DNA of 64,000 bases from Clostridium sulfidigenes (GCF_000732635.1 NZ_JPMD01000032.1:1-64000); one strand, 5' to 3'; shown: positions 1-9,200, counted from the stretch's first letter. Notes: generated by a model from the letters alone, not told the origin. Made by a program: numbers and translations.

Positions 1-42
1 TATAAATATGCTCTAATAGAATATCATGGACATAATAGATAC

Positions 43-61
43 ATAGGGGGTTAGCCCCTAT
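43..61. terminator. G/C-rich hairpin near the left edge
   Basis: A 7-bp perfect stem (ATAGGGG with CCCCTAT) lies about 70 bases beyond the stop of the VapE-like gene. There is no clear U-tract on either strand, so it is a weak terminator candidate for the phage module. The rest of positions 1-130 shows nothing recognisable. Confidence 0.35.
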
Positions 62-130
62 TATTACTAAGTTTGAGGCGTGTCCTTAACTGTGTCTTTC
101 CCTGTGTCCTTGAAATCAAGGATACAGTTT

Positions 131-2878
131 CTAAGTGTTTTCATAATTATTCTTTCTTATAAAGGCTCTTTGACATCCATAATTTTTACCAAACCTCAGC
201 TTTCCTGTGCCCATGTTATAGGGTTCCCAATCCTCAAGGACACGGAGCACATCATTAATTTCTCTAGAATTCATAGGTTTCATGTATTTAGGATCTCCTT
301 GTAATAGCTCCACCCATATCTCCATGGCACATATTTTATCTCTTTTTTTAGTAGGTATTGTCTCTTCTTTAAAGTTAGTTCCATGAATATAACTTCTTCT
401 AGCTGCCACATCAAGGTCCTCCCAATTTTCAGGAAGAGGCATTTCAAGGTATTCATGAATCAATCCCTCCATGGAACTTCTCTCTGTGTGCTTTTCTTGG
501 ATTTTAACTGCTTGCTTTTCTAGTTCCAGCTCTAAGAATAACCCTTCCCCCATATTCCAAAGCTCCACAGCTTCTGCCCAAATCTGGTGGATTTCAGCCT
601 TTATATCCTCTCTCCATAAATTCTTTTTAATTCTATGTTTCTCTACCATTACAGGCCAAAATCTTCTGTTCCCTGTTTTATCCTTTAAGAAGTCCATTTC
701 ATTGGTGGTGCCAAAGAATACACACTGCCTTGGAAACTTTGTAACCCTCTTTCCATAGGCAACTCTATAGATATCTTCCCTCTTAGATATAAAGTGTTTT
801 ACTGCCTCCGTCTCTGCTTTTTTTGCAGCAGTAAGCTCTGCCATTTCTATAATCCAAGCATCTTGGAGTTGTTCATAGGCTTCTTTTCCTTGCACTGTGT
901 TAAAGGAATCAGAGTACCAGTTTTGCCCAAGAAGGCTTAAAATATGACTCTTACCTACACCTTGTTTTCCAACTAAAACCAGCATATAATCAAACTTCAC
1001 TCCTGGATTAAAAATCCTAGCCACTCCAGCAACTAAGGCTTTTCTTGTAACCATTCTGTTATATTTGGTATCACTAGCTCCTAGGTAATCTATAAAGAGG
1101 TTGTCCACTCTTTTAACTCCATCCCACACTAAGGAATTAAAGTAATCTCTAATGGGATGAAACTTATTTTTCTCCTCTACAATTAAAAGACCATCATTAA
1201 TCTTCATGGGGCTAGTTATCCTATAAACCTTTTCTATATAATGCCTTAAAGATGAATCATCACTGTCCTTCCACTGATCCCCTTCTTTTTTATTAAGAAG
1301 CCTATGCCAGGGTAGATTACCCTTAATCACAGTTCTATGGGAAAATTCATTTAAAGCTATTTTTCCCTTTAAATTTTCGTCATTTTCAAGAATCAAACTA
1401 ATATTTTCTATAGTGGACTTGTACTGTCCAAGCTTATCCACCTCTAAGTGCTGCATCCATTGGTTAGGCTCTTCACTTAAAACTATTTCACATATATTTT
1501 TATTTACTACTTTCTTATTATTTTTTGGAAGGTCCACTATATCCTTATTTGGCATCTGATTATCTACAAATACTTTAACTTCGCCATTTTCCTTTAGGTC
1601 ATTTCTTCGTACCTTCTTATCCATGGCTATAGCTTCCTTATTATTAGGGTTTACCTCTTCTTTATTATAAGGAGTTTCCTCCGCCTTATTATCATAGGAA
1701 CATTTCTCTTCCCCATTATTATGAAATTTTTCTTCTTTATGATTATAAAAGTCTTCATCTCTATGATCATTAAGCTCTTCCTCAACCTTAAAATCCATCT
1801 TAGCTTGCAAAAGCCGTTCCTTTCCGATTGTTAACTTCACCTGATTATCATTTCTAGCAAAGTCTATCATAGCCTTATAGGAAGGAAGGTTAATACTCGG
1901 TGTATCCTCAGGTACTCCTTCGTCTAGATGTCCAAAGCTATGAAGCCTCATTAAATCAAAGGCATTACAAAGGAGCCCTGACATAGGATCTGTACTGTGA
2001 TAGGAGTAAGCAAAATCTCCTTCCTGATAAATAACTAATCCCCCAGAGGTAGAGCCCTTTACATAGGTATATCTATCCTTGTCCATAGTAGGAATATATA
2101 TATGACTTAAAAATTTATCTATAACCTGGGGAGTGGAATAGCAACGGCAAAAGCCTCCTATGATTCCCGTCTTTTCCCTTGGAGAGCCTTGCTTATTTGC
2201 TAAAGCTCTCCTGTGCTTTTTAGCCCTAGAGGATTCTGGCCAAGAACTTCTATCCTTCCAATTTTCATAGGAATTTAAAACCTGATCTGCATTAAGCCAT
2301 GGAGCATCCTTATAGTAAAAGACAAAATCTCCATCACTGCTAGTTGAAGGCCAGTACATAAGTCTAGAAGGTTCATAGGTACTATCATCAAAGTAATCCA
2401 TGCCTATATCTTTAGCAACCTTTCTTCCTATGGCTTCATATTCCTCAGGTGTCACCCTTCTATTTAAAGGAATTACTAGGCGAAATCTAGGTCTCTCTTC
2501 GCAATGCTTATGGGTAGAGTATATAACTGCAGCAAAATCAAATAACATATCCAAGGTATCCCATAGGTAAGAAGTGGCATAATCACAATCTAAAGTCAGT
2601 AGTTGCCTATCCATGACAGAAGCCTTTGTCCTTCTACCATCCTTTAAAGTACCACCTACAAAGCCACCCACATCCTTTATATTATCCTGAAGATCCTTAG
2701 GTGAATTTCTATACTCCTCCAAGGTTTCAGAGGTATAAACAGTACTACTAAGTTTTTCTATTAGCTGACCCCATGTGACATTAACATTATCCCACTGCTT
2801 ATCCCTTCTTCTTTTCCCCACTGACAGAGTAAGGCTTCCTTCATACTTTAATGCCCCTTGAATATTATTTTCCTTCAT
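131..2878 (-). CDS. VapE-type phage primase/helicase
   Basis: This 915-residue protein is the replication primase/helicase of a prophage-type module. The N-terminal third looks like a primase-polymerase core, with the acidic TLDCDY motif at residues 95-100. The C-terminal third is the virulence-associated E ATPase: Walker A GKQGVGKS near residue 635, Walker B WIIEMAEL about 40 residues on, and the motif FFGTTN with a following NRRFWPV, both typical of VapE. Residues of about 370-445 are a low-complexity Asn/Glu/Lys linker with repeated acidic NKEE-like units, which lengthens it relative to shorter VapE proteins. It follows the DNA polymerase gene by 20 bases in the same direction, so the two are probably co-transcribed. 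The family call is firm; the exact enzymatic activity is inferred. Confidence 0.85.
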   Translation of the reverse strand: MKENNIQGALKYEGSLTLSVGKRRRDKQWDNVNVTWGQLIEKLSSTVYTSETLEEYRNSPKDLQDNIKDVGGFVGGTLKDGRRTKASVMDRQLLTLDCDYATSYLWDTLDMLFDFAAVIYSTHKHCEERPRFRLVIPLNRRVTPEEYEAIGRKVAKDIGMDYFDDSTYEPSRLMYWPSTSSDGDFVFYYKDAPWLNADQVLNSYENWKDRSSWPESSRAKKHRRALANKQGSPREKTGIIGGFCRCYSTPQVIDKFLSHIYIPTMDKDRYTYVKGSTSGGLVIYQEGDFAYSYHSTDPMSGLLCNAFDLMRLHSFGHLDEGVPEDTPSINLPSYKAMIDFARNDNQVKLTIGKERLLQAKMDFKVEEELNDHRDEDFYNHKEEKFHNNGEEKCSYDNKAEETPYNKEEVNPNNKEAIAMDKKVRRNDLKENGEVKVFVDNQMPNKDIVDLPKNNKKVVNKNICEIVLSEEPNQWMQHLEVDKLGQYKSTIENISLILENDENLKGKIALNEFSHRTVIKGNLPWHRLLNKKEGDQWKDSDDSSLRHYIEKVYRITSPMKINDGLLIVEEKNKFHPIRDYFNSLVWDGVKRVDNLFIDYLGASDTKYNRMVTRKALVAGVARIFNPGVKFDYMLVLVGKQGVGKSHILSLLGQNWYSDSFNTVQGKEAYEQLQDAWIIEMAELTAAKKAETEAVKHFISKREDIYRVAYGKRVTKFPRQCVFFGTTNEMDFLKDKTGNRRFWPVMVEKHRIKKNLWREDIKAEIHQIWAEAVELWNMGEGLFLELELEKQAVKIQEKHTERSSMEGLIHEYLEMPLPENWEDLDVAARRSYIHGTNFKEETIPTKKRDKICAMEIWVELLQGDPKYMKPMNSREINDVLRVLEDWEPYNMGTGKLRFGKNYGCQRAFIRKNNYENT

Positions 2879-2898
2879 AACTTACATACCCCTTTTTC

Positions 2899-4860
2899 TT
2901 AAAATTTTCTATAATAACTACTTTCATTAACCTCAGCTGTTAAAGGTAAATTCATAGCCCAAAGTATTGGTGTGCTCATGATTTCCTCCACCTCTTTAAC
3001 AGAGCCAAAGCCCTTAGGCACCTCCAAAACCACTTCATCATGGACATGGATAACGCATTTATATCCAGCCTTTTCAAGATTTAACATAGCCTCTCCAAGA
3101 CAATCCCTAGCTATAGCTTGTACAATGTTTTCCGTAAGCTTACCTCCATAGGTTTTAAGGACTCCCCACTGCTTTTTATTTTGATCAACCCCTTCATAGG
3201 TAAGGACATTTTTATTAAGTCTAAAATCCCTCTTTACTCTCGCATTTATATAGGCAAGGCTTCTTCCTGAAGGCAGGGTTACAAACAAAATTCCATCCTC
3301 CATGGAAAAAGTAATCCCATTACGCATCTTTACAACCTTTCCATGGATTACAGATTTTAAAGCAGCTCTCTCAATATTCTTCCACAGCTTTACAATATTT
3401 CTATTTGCAGCCCTCCAGGTGATAACTAAGTTAGTAACCTCCTTATCATCAAGGCCCATCTTTAAAGCTCCCATGGAAAGCAATGCTCCCCTACCTCCTT
3501 GATAACCTAGAGCAAGCTCTGCAATCTTTCCCTTTTCCCTAAGAATACTGCCCTTGGTAACCTCTTTCTCATCCACATGAAACATTTTAGCAGCAGAGGT
3601 TTCGTAAATCCTTCCATGGGAATTAAAAACATTTAACCTCCAAGTCTCATTTGCTAGCCAAGCTATAACCCTAGCTTCAATGGCATTATAATCTGCAATG
3701 ATAAATCTAGAACCCTCCTTAGGAATAAAGGATGACCTTATAAGTTCACTAAGAACCTTAGGTACACTTGGATAACACATTTCCAGTTCATAATAATCTC
3801 TACTTTTCAAAAGATCTCTGGCTATATCTAAGTCATCTAAAGTAGTCTTAGGAAGATTTTGTACCTGAACAAGCCTCCCAGCCCATCTTCCGGTTCTACT
3901 AGCTCCATAAAACTGAAACAAGCCTCTAATTCTCTTATCCTTACCCATGGCACTAGCCATAGCTTCATACTTTTTAATAGAGGTCTTAGAAAGGATTAAC
4001 TTTAATCTCAGTACTGACTTAATTTCATCACTGATATCACGGTTTAACAGCCTTTCTATAGACTCCTTACTAAGGCTATCTGTATAAACATCCCTATCCA
4101 AAAGCCAACTCTTTAACCTTTCATTACTATTAGGATTTTCAATTCCTGTAACCTTTGTCATCTCTTCTTTTATATAATCCTGGCTTTCCCTTGCACATTC
4201 TCTAGCACTAGCTATAAGGTCCTCATCTACTAAAATTCCATAATCATTAATCCTTTGATCCAGGTGCCATAGCTTTTCTTCCTTAGGAGTGAGTCTAAAC
4301 TTACTTAACCTTTTTCTAAGAGCCCTCTCCACCTCCACATCTCTTCTGCAATACACAGTAAAAAGCTGCCACCTAACAAAATCGTCCTCTGGTACATGTC
4401 GTAAGGGTTGTCCATCATCTCCATAGTTATAGGGCATGGAAAAATATTTAATCAGTTCCTTACCTTCCTTAAGCTTTCCTTCCTTCATCTCCATAGCATT
4501 TAAAGCTCCTTCTAAACTCCCTGGAAGTCCTAATAATAGAGCATTTACAGCAGTACACCTCCACTGCTCTATTACAAGTTCCAATTTAAAATACTTAGAT
4601 ATACATATCCTCTCAAAGTTAGTATTAAAGGAAGTCTTAATAACATCTTCACTGGTTAAAGCCTCCATAACCTCCCTAGGGATTTCCTCCCCACACTTTA
4701 AATCTATAACCCTAACCTCCTCATCATCAAAGGCATAGGCAAAAAGTAGGATCTCAAAATCCTCTGCCTCACAATAGGCATAAACCCCACACTTACTAAG
4801 GTCTCTACTAGAATAAGTCTCTATATCAATAGACAAAAGCCTCTCTTTACCATGATTCAT
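2899..4860 (-). CDS. Phage-type family A DNA polymerase
   Basis: A DNA polymerase I-like enzyme of about 653 residues that would copy phage or element DNA. An N-terminal 3'-5' exonuclease domain starts with the motif DIETYS within the first 15 residues. The palm carries motif A (DYNAIEARVIAWLA, about residue 387), motif B (around GKIAELALGYQGG) and motif C (HVHDEVVLEV, about residue 608). I chose the ATG at 4860 rather than an upstream one because GGGGG lies 8 bases before it; the gene then overlaps the end of the DUF2815 gene by 14 bases, suggesting translational coupling. The 5' nuclease domain of cellular PolA is absent, as usual for phage versions. Confidence 0.92.
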   Translation of the reverse strand: MNHGKERLLSIDIETYSSRDLSKCGVYAYCEAEDFEILLFAYAFDDEEVRVIDLKCGEEIPREVMEALTSEDVIKTSFNTNFERICISKYFKLELVIEQWRCTAVNALLLGLPGSLEGALNAMEMKEGKLKEGKELIKYFSMPYNYGDDGQPLRHVPEDDFVRWQLFTVYCRRDVEVERALRKRLSKFRLTPKEEKLWHLDQRINDYGILVDEDLIASARECARESQDYIKEEMTKVTGIENPNSNERLKSWLLDRDVYTDSLSKESIERLLNRDISDEIKSVLRLKLILSKTSIKKYEAMASAMGKDKRIRGLFQFYGASRTGRWAGRLVQVQNLPKTTLDDLDIARDLLKSRDYYELEMCYPSVPKVLSELIRSSFIPKEGSRFIIADYNAIEARVIAWLANETWRLNVFNSHGRIYETSAAKMFHVDEKEVTKGSILREKGKIAELALGYQGGRGALLSMGALKMGLDDKEVTNLVITWRAANRNIVKLWKNIERAALKSVIHGKVVKMRNGITFSMEDGILFVTLPSGRSLAYINARVKRDFRLNKNVLTYEGVDQNKKQWGVLKTYGGKLTENIVQAIARDCLGEAMLNLEKAGYKCVIHVHDEVVLEVPKGFGSVKEVEEIMSTPILWAMNLPLTAEVNESSYYRKF

Positions 4861-5395
4861 TATCATCATCCCCCACCATATCAAAATCATCCTGAGCTCT
4901 AGATCTGCCACTTAAAAACTCTCCATCCTCAAGCTTTTGCACATTTTGAAGTCCACAGCCAACTCCCTTATTTCCACCTTGATTAAAGGCATAAAAGTTT
5001 ATAGAAACTCTGCCATAGCAACCAGAATAAACAACTCCAGGCTCTAAAATATCCCTAAGACTCCTATCCACAACCCCAGGCCTTTCCTTTGAAATGGCAT
5101 TGATAAAATAATGATTGGTAAACTCCTCATGCTCACCTCTCTCCTCATCACCATCCCTAAGAGGCAACTTCAAATCCATAGGAATCTTACCACCCCAAAG
5201 AGCAGCTCCAGATAGCTTAGCCCCTTCAACACCCTTTATAATAGCTTCCAAAGTTTTCTTATCTGACTTAGGAATGAGAATACAAACACTATACCTAGGC
5301 TCCTGATTAAGATCCATAATCCTTGGCTCAAAGAGATTTGTATAACAAAGCCTAACCTTTCCTGTAATAACCTTAGTATTAACCTTAACTGACAT
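4847..5395 (-). CDS. DUF2815 family protein, likely phage ssDNA-binding protein
   Basis: A 182-residue protein matching the DUF2815 family, which sits immediately before the DNA polymerase in many Firmicute prophages. Visible family features are the beta-rich start (VKVNTKVITGKVRL), the conserved YFINAISKERPGVVD stretch and YSGCYGRVSINFYAF. The C-terminus is strongly acidic (DDFDMVGDDDNESW), like the protein-recruiting tail of single-stranded DNA-binding proteins. That likeness plus the replication context supports an ssDNA-binding role; this is inference. Its end overlaps the polymerase start. Confidence 0.8.
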   Translation of the reverse strand: MSVKVNTKVITGKVRLCYTNLFEPRIMDLNQEPRYSVCILIPKSDKKTLEAIIKGVEGAKLSGAALWGGKIPMDLKLPLRDGDEERGEHEEFTNHYFINAISKERPGVVDRSLRDILEPGVVYSGCYGRVSINFYAFNQGGNKGVGCGLQNVQKLEDGEFLSGRSRAQDDFDMVGDDDNESW

Positions 5396-5424
5396 AATTA
5401 ACTCCTCCTCATAATTAAATTAAT

Positions 5425-5919
5425 TTACTGCACCTCATTAGCTTCCTTAAGCAAGTCTACATAATTCTCCCTTGGAACATCTGAAAGCCTCTCACCACCA
5501 TACTTAATAAGGAGCTGACGAACCCTCTCATGATCACCCTTTTGAGACATAGCAGCCAACTTTTCTCTAATGTCACCTAAAGTAACCTCCTCCTTACAAA
5601 GCACATAGGCATCCTGTCCCTTTAGTTTTTCTTCCTTAGTTATTGGCTCCTTAAAATTCTCAGATTCTATTTCTTCCCTACCTATTGACTCCTGAAAATT
5701 CTCAGAGGCCTTTTCTTCCTTAGCATCCTTTTCCTCACTTTCCCCCTTAACATCCTCTAGCTTCCAAATCAGTCCTTCTTCATTATCTTTAGGTAAATCA
5801 CCAGTAGTACCTAAAGCCTCAGACTCCTTTTCATCCAAAGCTTGAAAAAACCTAGCTGACAGTGTTAAAACCTTGATAAGTTCCCTGCAATTAAAGTTCA
5901 CATTAATATTGATATCCAT
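5425..5919 (-). CDS. Prophage replication-module protein of unknown function
   Basis: About 164 residues. The start is taken at 5919 because AAGGAGG precedes that ATG by 8 bases; an upstream in-frame ATG at 5973 has no site. The N-terminus (MDININVNFNC) is shared by a group of small prophage proteins. The middle, residues 35-105, is a low-complexity Glu/Lys-rich spacer with near-repeated ENFQE/ENFKE units. The C-terminal 55 residues form a compact conserved domain (LGDIREKLAAMSQKG, then LSDVPRENYVDLL) that recurs at the end of phage replication and tail-associated proteins. I cannot assign a function. It lies 29 bases upstream of the DUF2815 gene in one operon. Confidence 0.7.
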   Translation of the reverse strand: MDININVNFNCRELIKVLTLSARFFQALDEKESEALGTTGDLPKDNEEGLIWKLEDVKGESEEKDAKEEKASENFQESIGREEIESENFKEPITKEEKLKGQDAYVLCKEEVTLGDIREKLAAMSQKGDHERVRQLLIKYGGERLSDVPRENYVDLLKEANEVQ

Positions 5920-5999
5920 AAATAAACCTCCTTCAAAAAAAGTCCTTATATATATAAGCCACGAGAATGGCAAATCCGAACCTATTTTTTGAAATTTTT

Positions 6000-6401
6000 T
6001 TAAAAATATATTAAAATTCTTTTTATGTCCCTATAGATTCTTTTAAGAGATTTTCTTATAGCAGTCTCACTAACCCCTCTATCTTTAGCAATAGAAGCAA
6101 TAGTTTTCCTTTGAAAAAACACTAGATAAATTAACTTTCTTTTATCGAAAGATAATTTACCTAGTGCTTTATAAAGACTCTCATTAATTAATTTTTCTTC
6201 AACAACCTCAGTAACTAGCATATCCTTAGCTTTAAAATAAAAACCATGCTCCTCCATAATTTCTATAGAATTATGTCTACGACTTTCCTTACGATTGCTA
6301 ATATAAACCTGTCTTTCTATCTCCATGACAACTTTAATAAGCTCATCAGGTACAATAACCTCCTGAACTTCACCTGTAATAAATTCATACTTAATATTCA
6401 T
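6000..6401 (-). CDS. Sigma-70 region 4-like phage regulator
   Basis: About 133 residues. The C-terminal 55 residues are a sigma region 4 helix-turn-helix: FDKRKLIYLVFFQRKTIAS followed by GVSETAIRKSLKRIYRDI, the pattern of RNA polymerase sigma factor region 4 and of phage late regulators of the ArpU/Xpf type. Region 2 is missing, so it is not a full sigma factor. Three ATGs lie close together; the one at 6401 has GGAGAG at a good distance. It is the first gene of the leftward phage operon and is the obvious candidate to control it. Confidence 0.7.
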   Translation of the reverse strand: MNIKYEFITGEVQEVIVPDELIKVVMEIERQVYISNRKESRRHNSIEIMEEHGFYFKAKDMLVTEVVEEKLINESLYKALGKLSFDKRKLIYLVFFQRKTIASIAKDRGVSETAIRKSLKRIYRDIKRILIYF

Positions 6402-6474
6402 ATTCATCTCTCCTAGCTTCAAATTTTTTCATTGAAACTTTTATGAAGCTATTCAAAGCCTAGGTGGAGATGCT

Positions 6475-6507
6475 AAAAAAAGCCTTCCACAATGAAAGGC
6501 TTTAAAA
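6475..6507. terminator. Bidirectional intrinsic terminator
   Basis: An 8-bp stem (AAAGCCTT with AAGGCTTT) has an A-run on its left side and short T/A tracts on its right, so it could end transcripts in either direction. It lies 75 bases upstream of the phage regulator. Confidence 0.6.
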
Positions 6508-6540
6508 ACTAACCCTAGAAGGATTAAATTCTGTTAAAAT

Positions 6541-6587
6541 AAAAAAAATAGCCAAATGACTGCTAATTTAGCAACCATCCGGCTATT
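6541..6587 (-). terminator. Branched terminator or attenuator
   Basis: On the minus strand an outer ATAGCC/GGCTAT stem encloses a second stem (TGCTAA/TTTAGCA) and is followed directly by eight T residues. It would stop leftward transcription coming from the Com-like gene region before the phage regulator. The extra inner stem makes attenuation possible, but no leader peptide or known riboswitch core is recognisable. Confidence 0.55.
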
Positions 6588-6648
6588 CGGTAGTTAATTC
6601 TCCATTGCTCGGTATGTTTTATTATACTTTCTTATTCAATTGTAATTA

Positions 6649-6808
6649 AGGCATCTTCAAAAAATAAATAAGTCAGAATGCTCGTCTATTTTGTGTTATA
6701 CTGCGTCAACAGAACCCTTAGATAGTGCTACTATCTGCGGAACCTGTTTCCTTGTCTAACTCAAAATATACTTTTCATCTTTGACTTATTATTTATTTTC
6801 AGATGCCT
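6649..6808. mobile_element. MITE-like palindromic element, about 160 bp
   Basis: The ends are imperfect inverted repeats of roughly 30 bp (GGCATCTTCAAAAAATAAAT at the left, GGCATCTGAAAATAAATAAT on the opposite strand at the right), flanked by TAA on both sides, consistent with a short target duplication. The interior has no reading frame. Size, terminal repeats and lack of coding capacity fit a miniature inverted-repeat element. No other copy is visible in this window. Confidence 0.6.
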
Positions 6809-6818
6809 AACCTTTATC

Positions 6819-6980
6819 TTAACTCATTATATATGAAAATTCTATTTTTCTTAATTTAATATTGTTCTTTACCCCCAGAAGTTTTCTACACTTATTACAC
6901 TTTATCTCTATCATTCCAACATAGCTCTTTTCCACATCGAATAATCTATTATTGCAAATTGGGCATCTCACCTGAATCAA
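6819..6980 (-). CDS. Small Com-like zinc ribbon protein
   Basis: A 53-residue reading frame ends at 6819 and starts at a TTG at 6980 (a GTG at 971 of the same block is the alternative). It contains CPIC near the N-terminus and CNKC about 25 residues later, with YVGMIEIKCNKC between, the layout of the small Com (control of mom) family found in Mu-like and other phages. GGGGG lies about 12 bases before the TTG. Com proteins bind mRNA to activate translation of a DNA-modification gene; no such target is adjacent, so the role here is open. It is probably another phage-derived gene. Confidence 0.6.
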   Translation of the reverse strand: MIQVRCPICNNRLFDVEKSYVGMIEIKCNKCRKLLGVKNNIKLRKIEFSYIMS

Positions 6981-7236
6981 TTACATCTAATCCCCCTCTC
7001 TTTACTAATTTCCCCTTTAAATTACTTAATCATAATATAGATAAGCTCTCATTTACCTACATTTCCCCTTAATATAACCTAACATATCCTTTTATTTATG
7101 TCTTTTCTACCAAATACTTTTATCTATAACTCGAATTCCATAAAAGCTTAGTTACATTATATGACATTTTTAGGGAACGGTCAAGGAATTATTTGAAGTA
7201 TTTTGAAAATTTATTGTTTTTATCCATTATGGTGTT

Positions 7237-7605
7237 TCATAAAATTTCATCTTTATTTTCTAAATACTTTATTATTAGATTATTACCAATAATTCTTATA
7301 AGGAATAAAATCACTGTAATAGCATTACATTTCATTGACACAGCATACTTATCAGATGATTTCAGAATAGTTATAAGAAAAATAAGAATAGCAATATATG
7401 ATGTAAGCTGTATTAATAGTGTGATTTTTATCTTTATATAAGTTTTAAATGTATATTTATTTGATGTAATTAAATTGAAAGCATGATCTTTTAGCAGAAA
7501 ATGTATCCATTTATTATTAAACTTATTTTTAAATATTAAAGTTAGTGATATAAACCAATATGGTATTGTAATTAATGCAAAAATGATAATAAAATAATAC
7601 AGCAT
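7237..7605 (-). CDS. Hypothetical integral membrane protein
   Basis: 122 residues with three strongly hydrophobic segments (about residues 2-24, 60-82 and 92-112) separated by basic stretches. No family motif is recognisable. It stands alone between the zinc ribbon gene and another small membrane protein. The ATG at 7605 has a weak purine-rich site (AGAGGGG) before it. It is probably a real but poorly conserved small membrane protein. Confidence 0.5.
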   Translation of the reverse strand: MLYYFIIIFALITIPYWFISLTLIFKNKFNNKWIHFLLKDHAFNLITSNKYTFKTYIKIKITLLIQLTSYIAILIFLITILKSSDKYAVSMKCNAITVILFLIRIIGNNLIIKYLENKDEIL

Positions 7606-7759
7606 ATTTTATCCCCTCTCCACGTGTTTTAATATAACTTATTTTACAATTTAGGAAGATTTTCTAATATACAAATTTCTAACTGCAGTGTAGAACGCTT
7701 TCTGATTTTTAAATCTTTTGCTACTACTGAACCTCTTAATGTAAAAAATATAAATGGTG

Positions 7760-8044
7760 TTAGTTTTTATGAAAAGAGCTTTGATATGCCTTGTAAGATT
7801 TTTCATTTATAAACCATCGTAGCAATTGAGCGAAAGTTATAGCTATACTCATAATTTCTATTTGATTTAATATTTGTTTAAATGAATATAATTTAGTTAT
7901 TAAATTTAAAACTATAAACACTAAAGCACCTATAATGCAGTAAAGCAATACTCTTCTGATAAAATAAAATAAAAGACCATGTTCTCTAATTTGACTCCAT
8001 TGTTGAAATTTAACTTCATCCATACTTCTATACCACCTTTTCAA
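7760..8044 (-). CDS. Hypothetical two-pass membrane protein
   Basis: 94 residues with an amphipathic N-terminus and two hydrophobic segments (about residues 27-52 and 60-75). AAAAGGTGG precedes the ATG at 8044. No conserved domain is recognisable. It does not overlap its neighbours and could be a single-gene unit. Function is unknown. Confidence 0.5.
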   Translation of the reverse strand: MKRWYRSMDEVKFQQWSQIREHGLLFYFIRRVLLYCIIGALVFIVLNLITKLYSFKQILNQIEIMSIAITFAQLLRWFINEKSYKAYQSSFHKN

Positions 8045-8124
8045 TAACTATATATTAAAGTTATTTTACATATTATTTACATATTATAACATAAAATGTA
8101 TTATATATGGAGGTTTTAAAATAA

Positions 8125-8182
8125 ATAACAATTATTTTAAAGGCATGGTGATTATCCTATAATCCCATGCCTTAACTCCAAT
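8125..8182. repeat. GGCATGG hairpin repeat, copy 1
   Basis: A nearly identical sequence of about 55 bp occurs at 8125-8182, 12773-12832 and 14150-14202, and a diverged one at 22090-22135. The core is a 9-bp inverted repeat AAGGCATGG / CCATGCCTT around a 16-base loop. This copy lies just past the stop of the alarmone synthetase, so it probably also acts as its terminator. Confidence 0.7.
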
Positions 8183-8986
8183 TTATTTATTTATCGTTAC
8201 CCGTCTTTTTAAATCCTCTATCTCTTTATCCTTAAGATCTATTATCTTTTCATACTTTTGTTCCATTTCCATCAAGTTTTTGCTTAGCATATTTATAAAG
8301 GATGCCATCTCATCGGAACTCCCTGCTATACGGTTAAATAGCAAAAGATTTAATTTTAAGACCTCTGGGATCTCTTTGTGAGAATATCTAAGTTGATGGT
8401 CAATCTCTCCATAGCCTTCTTCAAACATGGTTCTTACTTGAATTTCGGCTATAACCTTTTGATTAGTTGGAAAAAATTCTATAAGATAATGGACAGAACG
8501 GTATCCTGATTTTCTAGAATTAATTTGTATATTTAATTCTTCAAATATTTTTGTATCATCACCTTCTCGAACATTAGCAGTTATTTCAACAACCTTCCAA
8601 GTACCCAGAATATAATTATGTATATCTTCCCAATCATCCTTGAATATATGTATGGCTCTAATACCTATCAAATCATTTATCTCTTCTTTATAGTTAGAAA
8701 CAGAAAATTGAAAAGCCTCTCCATACTTTGATTTTCTATCCTCTGTCTTTCTAATAATCTTTTCAATAAGCCTTTCAGAATCCTTTACTCTAGATTTTAC
8801 CGTATGTATTTTCTTATGGGCCCTAAGTGTATTTGCTATAAATTCTGCTTGTGTCTCATAAGTCTCTTTATACATATTGAAATCCATATATATTTCTTCT
8901 AAAGTGTCCCAAACTATTCCATCCTTTATAATCTCTTCTTTTTTAAGATGATATTTACTTAAAAAAGTTTCTTTATCTAAAATCAT
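8183..8986 (-). CDS. RelA/SpoT-domain (p)ppGpp synthetase
   Basis: About 267 residues. It transfers pyrophosphate from ATP to GDP or GTP to make (p)ppGpp. The synthetase domain is clear: DLIGIRA (about residue 100), GYRSVHYLIEF and EIQVRTMFEEGYGEIDHQLRY, the canonical RelA/SpoT signature. There is no HD hydrolase domain and no TGS/ACT regulatory part, so this is a small alarmone synthetase. The last 40 residues are a likely coiled coil, which could mediate oligomerisation. The ATG at 8986 has AAGGTGG at 8 bases; the GTG at 8998 has no good site. Whether it is a housekeeping synthetase or a toxic one cannot be told from sequence; no antitoxin gene is adjacent. Confidence 0.88.
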   Translation of the reverse strand: MILDKETFLSKYHLKKEEIIKDGIVWDTLEEIYMDFNMYKETYETQAEFIANTLRAHKKIHTVKSRVKDSERLIEKIIRKTEDRKSKYGEAFQFSVSNYKEEINDLIGIRAIHIFKDDWEDIHNYILGTWKVVEITANVREGDDTKIFEELNIQINSRKSGYRSVHYLIEFFPTNQKVIAEIQVRTMFEEGYGEIDHQLRYSHKEIPEVLKLNLLLFNRIAGSSDEMASFINMLSKNLMEMEQKYEKIIDLKDKEIEDLKRRVTINK

Positions 8987-9104
8987 AAACCTTGCCACCT
9001 TCAGTTTTACTTATTTTGTCCATAATAAATATACTTTATGATATTTTAAACTTATTGTAACGCAAAATAATAAAAGATAGCAAATTGTATTGCCCATAGA
9101 AAAA

Positions 9105-9192
9105 CGTAAAAAAGAGCATTATCACTTCCCTACTAAAATAAGCTTTACTTTAGTAGGGACTTTAGATTAGTTTTAGAGGAATTGCTCATAAT
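9105..9192 (-). terminator. Compound terminator after the MFS gene
   Basis: An 11-bp perfect stem (TCCCTACTAAA / TTTAGTAGGGA, 9127-9159) is nested in an outer GAGCA/TGCTC stem that is followed on the minus strand by TTTTTT. It lies directly past the stop of the MFS gene and should end the efflux operon. Confidence 0.75.
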
Positions 9193-9200
9193 AATAACTA

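Noticed and set aside
471..758. Open frame on the plus strand inside the VapE-like gene
   Set aside because: It lies wholly antisense to a well-supported gene and its serine/phenylalanine-rich product has no family features.
6541..6620. Possible riboswitch upstream of the phage regulator
   Set aside because: The stems do not fit c-di-GMP, preQ1 or other consensus cores that I can recall; a branched terminator explains it.
7193..7441. Plus-strand hydrophobic frame of 82 codons
   Set aside because: It is antisense to the membrane protein at 7237-7605, and a hydrophobic AT-rich gene often gives a hydrophobic antisense frame.
8183..8986. Calling the alarmone synthetase a toxSAS toxin
   Set aside because: No antitoxin gene is adjacent and the domain is a standard small synthetase; there is no evidence for toxicity.
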